From contig JARDYH010000003.1 in assembly GCA_029215795.1 (NCBI GenBank), positions 264,029,562 through 264,093,561 on the forward strand: DNA of 64,000 bases, read 5' to 3'. The translations under genes and the position numbers were made by a program. The DNA is from Anniella stebbinsi (taxonomy: Eukaryota > Chordata > Lepidosauria > Squamata > Anniellidae). The notes under the pieces are model-generated. The model was not told the origin of the DNA and did not search any database. It saw only the letters and a program-made list of their open reading frames with translations. This document shows, one piece after another, positions 44,746 through 56,225 of the stretch; positions within the stretch are counted from its first letter, which is position 1; each line of letters begins with the position of its first letter.

Positions 44746-45099
44746 ACCCCCAATTCTGCTCTAGCACTGACAGTTCATGTCTATAGTGTTTTTTTTCCCT
44801 GCTGGTTGGGCTTCTGTACCAAAAATGAGCCTGGCTGGCCTAACAATGCATGTGGTGGAAAGTGACTGTGAAGTTGAAATTGGAGTCAGGGAGAGGATTA
44901 AACACCCCTTAGGGTGTCCACCGGTGAATCTTTCCAATAGAATATATGCCTCACCGAAAAAGAGGCAGATTTGCATAAAATTCACATACACTAATTCATA
45001 TGCACAGATGCAAATTTTAAAATATATGTTCGTATGGAAGACTGTGAACAGGTGATCTGTGTGCCTTGCTCAGTTTACTTTCCATGTGGTGCCCAGTTC
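44746..45099. other. No gene seen
   Basis: Unassigned sequence with a T-run at about 44790; nothing recognisable. Confidence 0.4.
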
Positions 45100-45590
45100 T
45101 GTGTCCAGTTCTGGGCACCACACCTCAGGAAGGATGCAGATAAGCTGGAGGGAGTTCAGAGAAGGGCAATGAGGATATTCAGGGCTCTGGAAACAAAGCC
45201 CTGTGAGGAGAGACTGAAAGAACTGGGCATGTTTAGCCTGGAGAAGAGAAGATTGAGGGGAGACATGATCGCACTCTTCAAGGACTTGAAAGGTTGTCAC
45301 ACAGAGGAGGGGCAGGATCCCTTTTTGATAATCCCAGAGTGCAGGACATGGAATAATGGGTCCAAATTACAGGAAGCCAGATTCCAGCTGAACATCAGGA
45401 AAAACTTCCTAACAGTTAGATCAGTACAACAATGTAACCAATGACCTAGAGAGGTCGTGGGCTCTCCCATACTAGAGGCCTTCAAGAGGCAGCTGGACAG
45501 GCATCTGTCAGGTATGCTTTAAGGTGGATTCCTGCATTGAGCAGGGGGTTGGACTTGATGGCCTTATAGACCCCTTCCAGCTCAACTATG
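45100..45590 (+). mobile_element. CR1 LINE (second subfamily), 3' part of ORF2
   Basis: The frame at 45034-45444 gives FWAPHLRKDADKLEGVQRRA, EERLKELGMFSLEKRRLRGD and LQEARFQLNIRKNFLTV. The 3' non-coding part, GAGCAGGGGGTTGGACTTGA, ends near 45590. It is closely related to 14203-14623, and the same family ends at 20369-20465 on the other strand. Truncated. Confidence 0.9.
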
Positions 45591-45609
45591 TGCTGTTAAG
45601 GGGCAACTT

Positions 45610-45780
45610 GAAGGCCCAGCTCTTCCTCCTGACATTTCTTTATCTTCAGGCTGGACTTGTACTTGTCATCCCTTCAAATAGAGGATGCCTTCAAAATAGA
45701 GGTCAGTCCTCTGGCAGCCCTTCAAACAGAGGGCATTCCTCTATAAAAGAGGCCACCTTGCCACCTTGCCACCCCACCTG
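45610..45780. repeat. Unclassified repeat with AATAGAGGA words (copy 1)
   Basis: CTTCAAATAGAGGATGCCTT and AAAATAGAGGTCAGTCCTCT recur in diverged form at 54885-55030. Class unknown. Confidence 0.5.
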
Positions 45781-45914
45781 CGTGTTCTTTAAATTTCACC
45801 AGACCCGGTTATACCGTTTTGGCCCAAACAGCAAAGGATATTTCAGAAGTCCATTTGATAAATGCAAACCTGCTGCAATTGAAATAGGAAGTGTATTTAT
45901 CTTGATTGTGTTAT

Positions 45915-46110
45915 TGCATTTATTTATTATTGCATTTATGTTTTGCCTCTTTTCCTCTTGCAAGGAAACCAAGGCAGTTGACATGCCCTGCCTCTTCTTC
46001 ATTTTATCCTCAAAACAACCCTGTGAGGTAGGTTAGGCTGAGAATCAGTGACTGGCCCAAAGTCATCCAGTGAGCTTCATGGCCCAAATGGGGTTTAGAA
46101 CCTATATGGC
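45915..46110 (-). mobile_element. tRNA-derived SINE (second family), 5'-truncated
   Basis: TATTTATTATTGCATTTATG, then CATTTTATCCTCAAAACAAC, CCTGTGAGGTAGGTTAGGCT and AGTCATCCAGTGAGCTTCAT match the copy at 49889-50133. The tRNA-like head beyond 46110 is lost. Confidence 0.75.
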
Positions 46111-48021
46111 CACATCTAGCAATTTGAGAAACTGTCCTGGGCACCACCACAGAATGGCTGCCATGTGAGGTGTGGCAAAGGGCAAGCATCCTGCTCATAA
46201 CATTGAGTACAAGGCAGAGATGGGGGACTGAGCCACACTAACGAATTCCTTTGAACCCATAGTTCTCAGCATGAAAATAAACTTACGTCACAGCAATCCC
46301 AGCTGCTGTCAAGAAAATGTGTTAATTTTTTACGTTGTTTTTAAGTGGGAGGTGTAAGGACATGTTGGTGCATAGAAAATAGAATAAATATACAATTCTA
46401 AACAAAATAAACCATTAATATATTAAAACCAAATGTTTACATTCTTCTCCCATTGATGAAAGCATATTCGTGCACATTTGTCAACAGTATTTATTTTATG
46501 CGCATTTTCAAAATGTACACATGTTGTTAAACACATTTTTTTGAAAACCGTGTCACATTGCAAGCTTGGTAATGTACAAACCTCGACCACAGATTACATC
46601 CTACTCTGGCTTTGGTTCGGAAGGTACGAACGGGCTAAATCCTGATTAAAAAAATGAACTGAAATGGATTTCGCATACGTCTCCACCATTACGCCATGTT
46701 CACTCTCTAGCTTTGGGAGTAAAAAATTAAAGCATTTTCTTGTGGGATGGGTGTGATGATATAAGACTGAAGGGTACCTCATGTTTGAATTCAAACCAGA
46801 AACAGGCTTCAGAAGTTATTAGAAGTTATTATTGCCTTCCTTGGGATCTTGGATTCTCTGCATTGATGGTGGGAAACGTAGACTTTGACAACGACATTGT
46901 TCAGCATCTGTTGCGCCTGATCGTTTCTCCCTTGTTGTTGTTGTTACAGAGTCTCATCGAGTTTTGTTGATGCTTCTGGAAGTGCAGGAGGCGGGGGAGG
47001 GAAGAGACTTGTAATTTTCTTCAGACCTTGGCACAGTTCCAGGGAGTAAAGTGTATGCGTCTCAGCTGTCTCTGAGACTTGGTGCTCAGTAATTGCTACT
47101 ATTAGAGGAGGGATGGAAATGGAGGCACTTGAACGTCACTCATTGCTACATCACAAAGGTTTATGTATTTGTTAAATCCACTCTAAGCAATGGAAAGCTG
47201 CCTTGTGCATAACGCATACTAAGAGAAATGGCCCTCACGCTGCCTATTGCAATGTGCCATTTTAGGACTTCTAAGGTACAATGCTACACATGCTCAGACA
47301 GACAAAAGTCCATGTTGACTGGGACATGATGGAAGTCATAGGGCTCTTTTTCTGTCTACAATGCATGGGAACACGCCTTTAATGACTAATGTACCAAAGG
47401 CAGACATATATCGCAATCCAGGGTCACTTTCCATCTTAAAATGGAAGGATAAACGGAGCATCCAGCGATGGGATAAAATGGATATGACTTGGGAGACCAA
47501 TGGTCAAATTTCCTCCTGTTTTTTTTTTAAAATTAAAGCAACCATAGAGGGCTCTGATGTTTTTCAGAGCAGTGGACATGGGTCGGGGTGGTGATGGAGA
47601 GCTTAACTCATATCTCCAGCTATAGACAGGTGCGACATTTTCTGAGTGCTTTATGACCAATAAAGCTGCCCCTTCCTGATGGCATCCAGCTGAATAGACT
47701 GTTAACTCTTTCTGCTACATACATCATCCCTCCAAAGCATCTGTTATATTCCCCGAGAGGGGAAACTATAGGCACAATATAGACCTATGTCTTCATCCTC
47801 CCCTGGTGGGTTGGGCAATTTAGATTCGGAAAATGGAACATATATGGTGTTAAATACCCATTCCTCCACCACCACTGATGTGAGCAAGATCAGATCACGC
47901 TCAACTGCAACAAAGAAAGAAAAGAACATCATTGTGGGGAGTTCCAGTCATGAATCTCCTATGTCATGTCTCTTTTATCCAGTTTCCCCCCCTTAAATCC
48001 TAATATGGTGAAAATCAGCCT
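46111..48021. other. No gene seen; unassigned sequence
   Basis: 46111-46185 repeats part of 42091-42175. 46430-46690 is A+T-rich with TGCACATTT words. The rest shows no repeat family; frames are short. Confidence 0.45.
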
Positions 48022-48562
48022 TAGATGGGTAGAACTGAATGTGAATGGCAGCCCCAGCAAGATCAACGTTCCAGATTGCAGATGTAAGTCACCTCTAGTT
48101 GCATGTGTTTAGCATCTGTATTAGAGAAGTTGTGTGCACCCAACAGAGTCCAGGAGTCTGATGGACTCCCCTACGTCTGCCCCCTAGACCCAGTTGTGTG
48201 CCTGTGAGGCCTGAAGAGCCTACGGCAGCTGTCCAGCCTTGTCCGGAGTCTCCATTGTGTGCCACAATAGAGGCTCTGGAAATTTTGCATCTCCCCCATT
48301 GTGAAAATGGCAACTGCAAAGGTCCCATTTATGCAAAAGTAAAGGCACAAACACTCTGTTTGCACCTTTACTCTTCCATAAATGGAGCCTCTACAGCTGC
48401 CGTTTACACAATGGGGAAATGAGTAATTTCCAGGGCAAGGACGGATGGCTGCTGAGCACTCATTGGGCCTCACTGAGCCTCAAAAAACACCGGCATGGCC
48501 TGATTAGCAGGAGCATGGTGAGCATCCAATGGATTGGACGCAGGTGAATCCACCCATCTCTA
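48022..48562. mobile_element. Possible hAT-like element related to 55791-56158
   Basis: The left part TAGATGGGTAGAACTGAATG and right end TGAATCCACCCATCTCTA look like diverged inverted ends. Inside, GAGGCTCTGGAAATTTTGCA and TCTCCCCCATTG match the interior of 55791-56158. The 8-mers on the two sides agree at only 5 of 8 positions. An internal hairpin lies near 48325-48385 (AAAGTAAAGGCACAAACA… / GTTTGCACCTTTAC). Confidence 0.5.
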
Positions 48563-49122
48563 ACCATCCAAGTGGTGATATGGGTCTTCTACAGACCTAA
48601 CCCACCTGTAGTTGTATGTGTGTAGCATCTTTTGTCTCTTTCGGTTCAATGTGCAGAATGTGGGGCTGGGGCCCTTGGGGCCTCCCACTCTCCCACCATG
48701 CATTCATTCAATGTGTAGAACAAAGATGAAGACATGGCTTTTTTGCTTAACACTTGTGTGCTGCAGCGTAGAATGGTGCATCCCGGTTTAGTTTTGGAAT
48801 CCTTTGTCGTCTCTTGCAGTCATCATGGTAACCAGCACATTGGTTTTTTTTCCCCTTCCCCTTCTTCTTCAAAGATGCTTTATCTGCCTCAGCTGCTAAG
48901 CCTGACAAATGACCACTCTCTGTATCGGAGTATTGGATCTCTTCAATAAAACTCCTCTTTCATTTATTTACTGCAAACAATTAAATGCATTTTCTCTCAG
49001 GTGCAGTAAGTATTATCAAGAGCCCCACTTGACTTCGTAACCCACAGTAATTGAGAACAGGGCCATTAACTAATCATTTCTACACCCAGGGATCCTATTC
49101 TATGCCTCTCTGGGAGCCCTAC
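48563..49122. other. No gene seen; unassigned sequence
   Basis: No repeat family or domain recognised. Confidence 0.45.
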
Positions 49123-49176
<54 letters not shown>

Positions 49177-49198
49177 TATTATTAATAATAATAATAAA
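49123..49198 (+). repeat. (AAT)n microsatellite
   Basis: More than 20 AAT units, with a small TATATT interruption. It is longer than the other AAT runs in the window and no L2 3' block lies directly beside it. Confidence 0.97.
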
Positions 49199-49888
49199 TC
49201 TGGCAGCTTATATATTCTAGACTTAGACTCCAATTCTATACACACTTGTTTGGGAGTAAATGTAAAAAGTAATGTATAGGATTGTATAGGATGACCTTAG
49301 CTTGAAATCTTACAGCCATTTAGCTGGGAGTAAAGCCACTTCTGAGTAGACAATGTATAAGAGAGCATTGTTATAAGTGCAAAACAGGATGCTTTCAAAA
49401 TGAATTTTAAATATTTAACTTTACAGAGGGGAAAAGAAAACATAAATCAACAGCCTACTAAGCCACAAATTTATAGCAAAGAGGAAATGTTGGCGTAACA
49501 AAAATGGGTTACCTATCACTATAATTTGTTGACTGTTCCCAAATTATTTAAAACCACTTTCATTGTTGCTCAAAGTAGCACAAGACCTCCCTCCCTGACT
49601 ATCTCTGATAATCCAGGTTAATGTATTTAGAACCGCAAAATCCCAGTTTCCAGTTTCGATTCCTGCTGGGAGAGATTGGTAAAATCTAGGTGAGTCAAGA
49701 ATGACTAGAGGACACATGGTTTTTCTCATTCATCATCCAAGGAGTTCGGTGCAGTGTACAAAATTATTCCCCCACCCACAGGCAGAGGGGTTAAGCTGTG
49801 ACTGTGTGCCCTACTGAACCTTATATCACGTAGTAACAGGCCCTGTTGTCCTACAGTGAGCTCAGAAGCAGCAGCTGGTCAAAGCCAG
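49199..49888. other. No gene; includes a diverged CAATCCTATG-type repeat at 49225-49345
   Basis: The word TTGTTTGGGAGTAAATGTAA and the later AGCTGGGAGTAAAGCCACTT are partial mirror-type matches to the short palindrome at 30571-30648. The remainder is unassigned. Confidence 0.45.
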
Positions 49889-50133
49889 TATTTATTATTT
49901 ATTTATTTACATTTATATCCTGCCTTTTTTCCTCCAAGGAACCCAAGGCTCAGTACATATGCCTCCTCCTCTCCATTTTATCCTCACAACAACAGCCCTG
50001 TGAGGTAGGCTGGGCGAGAGTCTGTGATTAGCCCAAAGTCACCCAGTGAGCTTCCATAGCCAAGTGGGGGCTAGAACCAAGATCTCCCGAATCTCAGTCT
50101 GACACTCTGGTTCACTACACCGCACTGGCTGAA
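49889..50133 (-). mobile_element. tRNA-derived SINE (second family), near full length
   Basis: On the minus strand the head is GTGCGGTGTAGTGAACCAGA (A-box region) and GGTTCTAGCCCCC (B-box region), both RNA polymerase III promoter-like. The body is GGTGACTTTGGGCTAATC and CTCACAGGGCTGTTGTTGTG, and the end is T/A-rich (ATTTATATCC…TTTATT). It is too diverged to be a tRNA gene. Better preserved than the copy at 45915-46110. Confidence 0.82.
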
Positions 50134-50295
50134 CATGACATGTGGAACTGGTAACATTCTGTTGCGACTATTAAATCACCAGACCTCTAAGAAAGTGGGA
50201 TTGCTAAATTACTGTCCACTATGTTGAAAACTGAAAAGAAAACACTACACATACATTATTTTGACACAAGTGGGAGATACGACAACATGTTGAAG
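50134..50295. other. No gene seen
   Basis: Short unassigned spacer. Confidence 0.4.
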
Positions 50296-50424
50296 TCAGT
50301 GGAGGCTGGTGGCTCCGATGTCAGCGGGACAGTGAATCCACTTCAGGTTTCAATTGCAACTGATCTGCACCTTGGACACCTCCTTTAGAGTGCAGACTGG
50401 TTCCAACTGAATCATTCCCCCCAC
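50296..50424. mobile_element. Foldback element, family C (copy 3, partial)
   Basis: The left arm TCAGTGGAGGCTGGTGGCTC, GACAGTGAATCCACTTCAGG is well kept. The right arm is truncated after AGTGCAGACTGGTTCCAACT. Confidence 0.7.
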
Positions 50425-50475
50425 AACAGTCAGTTAACATTTCTTGCCCGCTGAACATGCATAGTCCTCACTGGG

Positions 50476-50795
50476 TAGGGTGACCAGATAAAATCCAGGT
50501 CAGAGTTCATGTAACTTTAACAGTTATAGAGAAAAGGGAATTTCAGCCAGTGTAATTTGTATGCAATTAGTCCCTGGTGAAATTCCCTCTTCATCACAAC
50601 AGCTAAAGTTGCAGGGGCCCTGCCTTCTTTTGCATCTGGTCACTCTAGTAGAGTGCCTGCACCTTTAACTGTTGTGATGAAGAGGGGATTTCACCAGGAA
50701 CTAATTGCATACAAATGACTCTGGCTGAAATTCCCTTTTCTCTACAACTGTTAAAGTTACATGAGCCCTGACCTGGATTTTATCTGGTCAGCCTA
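50476..50795. mobile_element. MITE family A, full length (AAATCC-arm subfamily)
   Basis: 320 bp, with a perfect 8-bp duplication TCACTGGG (50468-50475, 50796-50803). The outer arms match 22096 and 22761. The inner terminal-like repeat (GCATCTGGTCACTCTAGTAG) is in the same relative orientation as in 22761-23080, and opposite to 22096-22415. Confidence 0.97.
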
Positions 50796-51159
50796 TCACT
50801 GGGGTGGTTTTGATCCCCCTGTTTAGGTCCCCCAGCCCAAAGTTTAACTTTCGCAAATCTTGGGGTTGCCCTGAGCTTGTTGTTACTTTCTTCTTGTGCA
50901 TGGATGAGGCTGTTTTGATTAAGGAATGGTCCACATTTGGAGAATAAGTTCGCTATTAGTATAGAGGATTGAAGCATTTCTGGGGCTCACCTTGCAATCT
51001 AGGTTGTACTTGTGGGAAGTACCCCTTCTTAGGGTACTAATTCAAAAAGTGGAATAATTTGCCTCTTGATGCTGGAGTAGGACCTACCCTACCAGACACA
51101 GCAGAGCAACTTGGGCAGTTTACTGGTTCAGTATCCTCCCTCAACTAAAGCGAGGTGGC
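50796..51159. other. No gene seen
   Basis: Unassigned sequence. Confidence 0.4.
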
Positions 51160-51910
51160 TATTGAATAGAACATGATGTCCTACTCTAAACTGAGTCCTG
51201 GCTCAGTTTAGAGAAAGTGATCAATTTAGCAGGCAAATGGTCAAGCACAGGCAAGCAGTCAGATCCATGGGATCAGGCTATTGCAGGAGAGGTCAAAAGA
51301 GCAGGCAGAGGTCAAAACACAGTGAAGCAGTCTGATACCTTACTCATTCCAGAGGCAGAGTCAATAAGGAGTCCAAGGGTCAGTATCACGGAGCATCAAT
51401 CACAGGAGAAAGTACTAGAGCTGGTGGAATAGTGTAGTTTCCAGCACTGGCTAGGCAGACACGGAAGGCTTTTAACAGCAGAGCCTGTGGTCCCACGCAG
51501 GGCTCAGCTGCAGGACATTAGAGCTCTTCTGGTCAGAGCCCTGCTCTTTCCTCCCAAGTAGACCTCTGATTCTGCCTAGCATTTTGTCACAGTTCCCTGA
51601 GTTGGGCCTGCATGTTCTGGTATCGCTGCTCTCTAGGGCTTTGGGAGTGTGGGTGCTCTGCCTCCACCTCTGAGGCAGAGTCCCCCTCTTCCTGAGTAGC
51701 TGGGATCTCAGCAGGCTCCTCCTCGGACTCGATCCCTGTTGAGTTGCAGGTCTTAGCAGGGACTGCACATCACTCCCTTTTGGGGCCTCTATCTCTTCCT
51801 CATCAGAGGAGGTTTCCCTGTGGTGGCTTGGTACAAGAAAAGATAGGCACCCCTGCTGTTTGAAGGCTTGCAAGGGATCACTGTTCTTCTCTTCCTCCAC
51901 TAGATGCAAT
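51160..51910 (-). other. Unclassified block with a 145-codon frame, possibly transposon-derived
   Basis: The minus frame (51909-51472) has an acidic stretch (SSDEEEIEAPKGSD) followed by a basic, serine/arginine-rich part (SSPRRSLLRSQLLRKRG). No domain is recognised. Upstream and downstream, short words such as GGCAGAGGTC, CAGGCAAGCAGTCAG and GTCCAAGGGTCAGTA recur, which is typical of repetitive rather than gene sequence. A related acidic/basic arrangement occurs at 52790-53107 on the plus strand. It may be a degenerate LTR-element or other transposon segment. It may also be chance. Confidence 0.3.
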
Positions 51911-52739
51911 TTGTACTGTTAGCACGCACTAAGATGGAAATGAACCGCTAAGTGAGTTTGTTACCTAGCAACAGCTGTGTACATTCTTCCTGCCCATCCT
52001 CTGTGCTTCCACAGAACAGGCCCCTAGCCAGGCCTTGGGGGATACTGAGGTCCAGGTGGTTGATCAAATTAAAATCTCATTAAAGACCCAGATTTTAAAT
52101 CTGTAAATCTCTGATTAAAGAATTAATTGATTAAGCACACTGATGAATCAATAAATGCTTTCAGCTCTGCTTGTCTTTCAGCAAATTACCACAGAAAGTT
52201 GGCAGAGAGCTAAAGCGGGTTGAAATGTAATTGGTCATGTTTCAGTGCAAGCAGAATAACCTTTTGAGGTTCTCCACAGTGCTCTAAAGCTCTTGCAATT
52301 CATGAGCCTTATTCCTCCTCCTGGAATAACTGGGCCGCTCTTTCCTTTTGGGGTGGGGTGTTGGTGGAGCACCACCTCCTAGCACTTAGTGTGTTGTTTT
52401 TATAGTATTGGATTTTTAAACAGCCATACTGCAAAATCACAGGAACATCAGAGGATGCTACTTTAAAGCAGGTCAGGCTATTTGCCCATCTAGATGAGAA
52501 CTGTCTTCTCCTGGGCTTTTTAAAATGGTTCATATGTGCTCACAGTTACCTCTCTTGGAGTCCACCTGTCTCCTTTTATTTCTCAGGATTTTTCAAATTA
52601 TTGTTGTTGTTTTTTAACTGGGAGGCTGGCTTTCTTCGAAACAAAGTGCTTCCCTCCTGCAGCATCTATAGTTGGGTTCAAAAGAATAGGGAAATGCTGA
52701 GTTGCACTTCCTGTCATGATGCCTGGCTGTCAGGCCTTC
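51911..52739. other. No gene seen; unassigned sequence
   Basis: No repeat family or domain recognised. Confidence 0.45.
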
Positions 52740-53110
52740 CATTGTGCAGCAGAGAATTCTGATGAGGATGCAGCACAGGCTTCTTTCTCATGGGTAGGAT
52801 AGTCAATGCCTTATTCACAGGCCCTCCGGACCAGAAGACAGAGCCCTCTGGCTTAGAGGATGAATCCCTGGCAGAACATTCATCTCCTCAGCCTTGCAGA
52901 AGAATCAGGATACAAAATCAGGTGAGGCCCCTTAGAAAACCCAGCCAGCTTCTCCAGGATGGGTGCGCCAACCACACTAAAGATCTTGTAAGTCTATGTA
53001 CGGGTTTAGTTGGCCTTAGCTTTCTGCTGAGACAACATCCTACTATTATCCCAGTAAGAGATAGCCTAGTAGGAGCTATCCAGGGTCCTATTTTCTTCCT
53101 GCTTTGATCT
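52740..53110 (+). other. Unclassified block with a 105-codon frame, possibly related to 51160-51910
   Basis: The plus frame at 52790-53107 includes an acidic stretch (SGLEDESLAEHSSP) and then a basic one (CRRIRIQNQVRPLRK). This order resembles the minus frame at 51472-51909, so the two may be fragments of one repeat in opposite orientation. No known domain. Confidence 0.3.
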
Positions 53111-54039
53111 TGCTACCAGTTTCTCCTGTGAGCCTCAAGGGGTTACAGAATAGGACACTTTTCTCCTCTGTCTGATTGACTGTTTTGGTATGGGTTTCAA
53201 TGAATGTCTCTACCTGTGATGGGTTGTTCTGGGCTAAGAACTCACACTAGTTCATTGGGTGGGACATCATAGCCTCAATGGCCCCTACATGGTGTTACTG
53301 ACCCAACATCACCTAATGAGCTTCATGGCTGAGAAGGGATTTGTACCTGGGTCTCCATGATCGCCACTGCTTGTGATTGGAGATATTTGCAGCTATAACA
53401 AGTAGGCAATAGGAGAAGCTTTCCTGTGATGCTAAGCTTACTGCAGGGCTAGAGGGCAACCTGACCTCAACTGTTTTCCTTACTAATTAATTATTTTAGA
53501 AAGCAAACTACCACCTAAATAGTGGCATTCCTGTTGTATTTGTCCATGGTAGCCTTGCTTTCTTCCAGGATGCTCATTGGGATGACATTTAGGGAAAACA
53601 CTTTCCTTCTGCCCTCACCCTGATTATACCACATGTGACAATTGCTTAGCAGTACCTATATCTCTGTCAATTCACTGGTCAGGCATACTATGTGATTGTT
53701 AGGATAAACAATGGAATGGGCCTATGTTCTAGGTATGCATGCTGAAGGCACAAATCCCTTTTGCAAGCTCATCTGCCTCATCAAATAATAATAACAACAA
53801 CCTGGAGATAAGTTTAACTTGTATGGATCTAATTTGTTGTTATAATTATTTGTGTATGAAAAAGTAGCCAGCTGCAAATACTCTTAAAAATAAACTTTGG
53901 AAAATGTTTCACCTTAACCATATCCTGGAGTGAGCGTTTAATAGCTTTCTGGGAATTTTTCCTTCACAACTCCTGATGATTAGAGTAATTTACACTGGGC
54001 TATTTCTCAGGCAGTTTCTTATTAGGTTAGTCACTTCTA
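53111..54039. other. No gene seen; includes a diverged SINE-like fragment
   Basis: At 53290-53375 the words CACCTAATGAGCTTCATGGC and GATTTGTACCTGGGTCTCC resemble the second SINE family on the minus strand. The rest is unassigned. Confidence 0.45.
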
Positions 54040-54390
54040 CATTAGGTCCTGTTGGCCATTCCGAAATGAACAGAATGCCACCATGAAGAACCTCGGCAGC
54101 AGGCCTTCTCTGTAGTCGCACCCACCCTCTGGAAAACCCTCCCTCGTGCGTTCGGGAGGTGGAAAATGTAACATCTTTTAAACGACTTCTGAAAACATAC
54201 CTTTTCACACAGTCTTTCCACTGGATTTTAACTTAGTTGGTTTAATATCACCTTTTTTTTTCTTTCTTTTTTTTTAGCTTTTAACATCTTGAAACTATCT
54301 GACACTGTTATATTCTGTGGTTTTAATTGTGTAGTGCTCAGAGAGCCTGGCTAATGGACAGTATAAATATGTAATAAATAAATGAATGAT
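54040..54390 (+). mobile_element. L2-like LINE, end of ORF2 and 3' end (broken)
   Basis: The reading frame is broken by stops, but RRPSLVVAPTLWKTLPR and HTFSHS match the L2 C-terminal pattern (…AFSVAAPRLWNSLP…). The 3' block CAGAGAGCCTGGCTAATGGA and GTATAAATATGTAATAAATA follow. More diverged than 56505-57237. Confidence 0.75.
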
Positions 54391-54478
54391 CAAGAAAGAG
54401 GAAATGCAGCACCAAAAAGAGGGGACAAAAGAGGACACATGTTAGCATAAAATTAGCAAATTTAGAAATGTAAATAGA

Positions 54479-54781
54479 TAGGGTGGCTCCTGTATCTTTA
54501 ACAGTTGCATCAATTGCATAGAAAAGAGAATTTCAGCAGGTGTCATTTGGCATGCAGCACCTGGTGAAATTCCATCTTCATCCCAACAGTTAAGGCTGCA
54601 GGAGCCCTGCCCTCTTTTATATCTGGTTACTGTAGCTGTAGTTCTGCAACTTTAACTGTTGGGATGTAGAGGGAATTTCACCAGGTGCTGCATGCATGCA
54701 AATGACACCTGCTGAAATTCTCTTTCTATGCAACTGTTAAAGATACAGGAGCCCTGTCCTCCTTTCCATGTATTCACCCTA
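54479..54781. mobile_element. MITE family A, full length (GCATGCAG-core variant)
   Basis: About 303 bp from TAGGGTGGCTCCTGTATC to TTCCATGTATTCACCCTA. The first terminal arm is shortened. The flanking TAAATAGA and AAATAGAT share a 7-bp match, so the duplication is probably blurred by one base. It is the same variant as 11593-11908. Confidence 0.92.
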
Positions 54782-54884
54782 AAATAGATATACAGTGCAT
54801 CTCACCATAGGAAGGAAATGTGTGAGTTGGTGATCTGTTGTCTGCCCAGGCACTGCTAATGGGCATCTTCAATGCCTCTGCTTC
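54782..54884. other. No gene seen
   Basis: Short unassigned spacer. Confidence 0.4.
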
Positions 54885-55030
54885 CCTTTTTTAATGCGCT
54901 CTGCGCTCTGTCTTTAAACAAGACTTGGACCTGGAAGTCTTTCAAACAGATGATGCTTTCAAATAGAGGACTGCCCTCTGTAACGCAGGACACCTGGCCA
55001 TTTTATCTCTCATCTGGGTACAAAGCAAGT
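54885..55030. repeat. Unclassified repeat with AATAGAGGA words (copy 2)
   Basis: TTTCAAATAGAGGACTGCCC and related words match 45610-45780. Class unknown. Confidence 0.5.
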
Positions 55031-55697
55031 CACTACCCACTTCATTTTAACCCACTAATAGTGTCCTGGCAAAAGAGGATCCCCCAATCAGTTACATGCC
55101 ATTGAGTTTCCAAAGAAGAAAAAAGGAAAAAACCTGGAACTAAATTGCCAATTTGTTCCACAACAAACCAGCAGGCAGGATGAGATTTTAACAAAGGTGG
55201 CATGAGATCAATTTTCATAGCACTTTTTTCAGTCATTGAAGTGGATTCAGCACAGAATGAACGCAAAGGTTGGGAAAAGAGCGGAACAACGGAAAAAGGT
55301 TGGACATAGCAAGGGAGGTGGTGAGAAAGCAGAAAAGCACGCCGACTGCCAAGCCATGGAATAAATTCCATCTGTGAATTAGAGGTGAGAATGCAAATGT
55401 GAGTTTTTGCCTTGGTAAAAAAATAAATACATAAAAAAATAAAAACACAACAGTTAGCCGGAATTGGTTCAGAGACCTCTTTGTCATCTAAATTGTCACG
55501 TACAATATTTGACCTTGGCTCTCTAAATAATTTTGTGTCTACAGATAGTGTAGAAATTGTATGCCAAAATCTGCAAATGTATTCGAAATTAATGCCAGTC
55601 CTTTCCGGAACTTTAACTATGTAACAAATATTTAAGGCGCAGAGCAGTGTTTATAGAATTCCACTCCCCCCTTCTTTGTTGTTATTTGCCTTTAGGG
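55031..55697. other. No gene seen; unassigned sequence
   Basis: Frames of up to 109 codons (minus, 55042-55487) have no recognisable domain. A+T-rich around 55425-55445. Confidence 0.45.
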
Positions 55698-56225
55698 GGT
55701 GCAATCCTATGCGTGTTTAGGCAGAAAAGAAGCCCTACAACTTTCAGAATTACCCAGCCAGCCATGATGGCTGGGGAATGCCATCCTGGCTAGGTTTGTC
55801 TCAAGTGATGGAACCCCTGGTGTTCCTAGTGCGAGTGTGGACCCCCACGATTCACACCTTTACCTTTGCCAATACGGGGCCTTTATGGCGGCCATTGTTG
55901 CAGTGGGCAGAAGTGCGCGATATATGAAGGCTCTGGAAATTGCACAGTTCTCCCCGTTGCATCAGTGGTGACCACCATGGACACAGGGGGTGAGTAAGCA
56001 ATTTTAGCGCGAAGGGTTGGGCAACTGCAGAAGCTCACCAGGGCAAGCTGAGCCTCAGAAGAGGCTCACAAGGCTCAGCGAGTGGGGACAAATGGTGGCA
56101 GCAATGGGGCGAGCACCTGCCCGCTGAGGCGCCTGCGATATGAGTTCACCCACCCCTAATTATGGCTGGGGAATGCTAAGAACTGTAGGACTTTTTTCTG
56201 ACTAAACATGCATAGGGTTGCACTT
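55698..56225. mobile_element. Palindromic element with CAATCCTATGC arms, split by an inner element
   Basis: The outer arms GTGCAATCCTATGCGTGTTT … AGAAGCCCTACAACTTTCAG and CTAAGAACTGTAGGACTTTT … TAAACATGCATAGGGTTGCAC are inverted over about 65 bp, followed by mirrored GGCTGGGGAATG words. The 368-bp centre (55791-56158) looks like a separate insertion. Confidence 0.75.
55791..56158. mobile_element. Possible hAT-like insertion inside a palindrome
   Basis: The right end GAGTTCACCCACCCCTA is a TAGGGGTGGGTGAACTC terminus. The left end TAGGTTTGTCTCAAGTGA is weaker. The flanks ATCCTGGC and ATTATGGC agree at 6 of 8 positions, as expected for an old 8-bp duplication. The interior matches 48022-48562. 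Confidence 0.55.
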
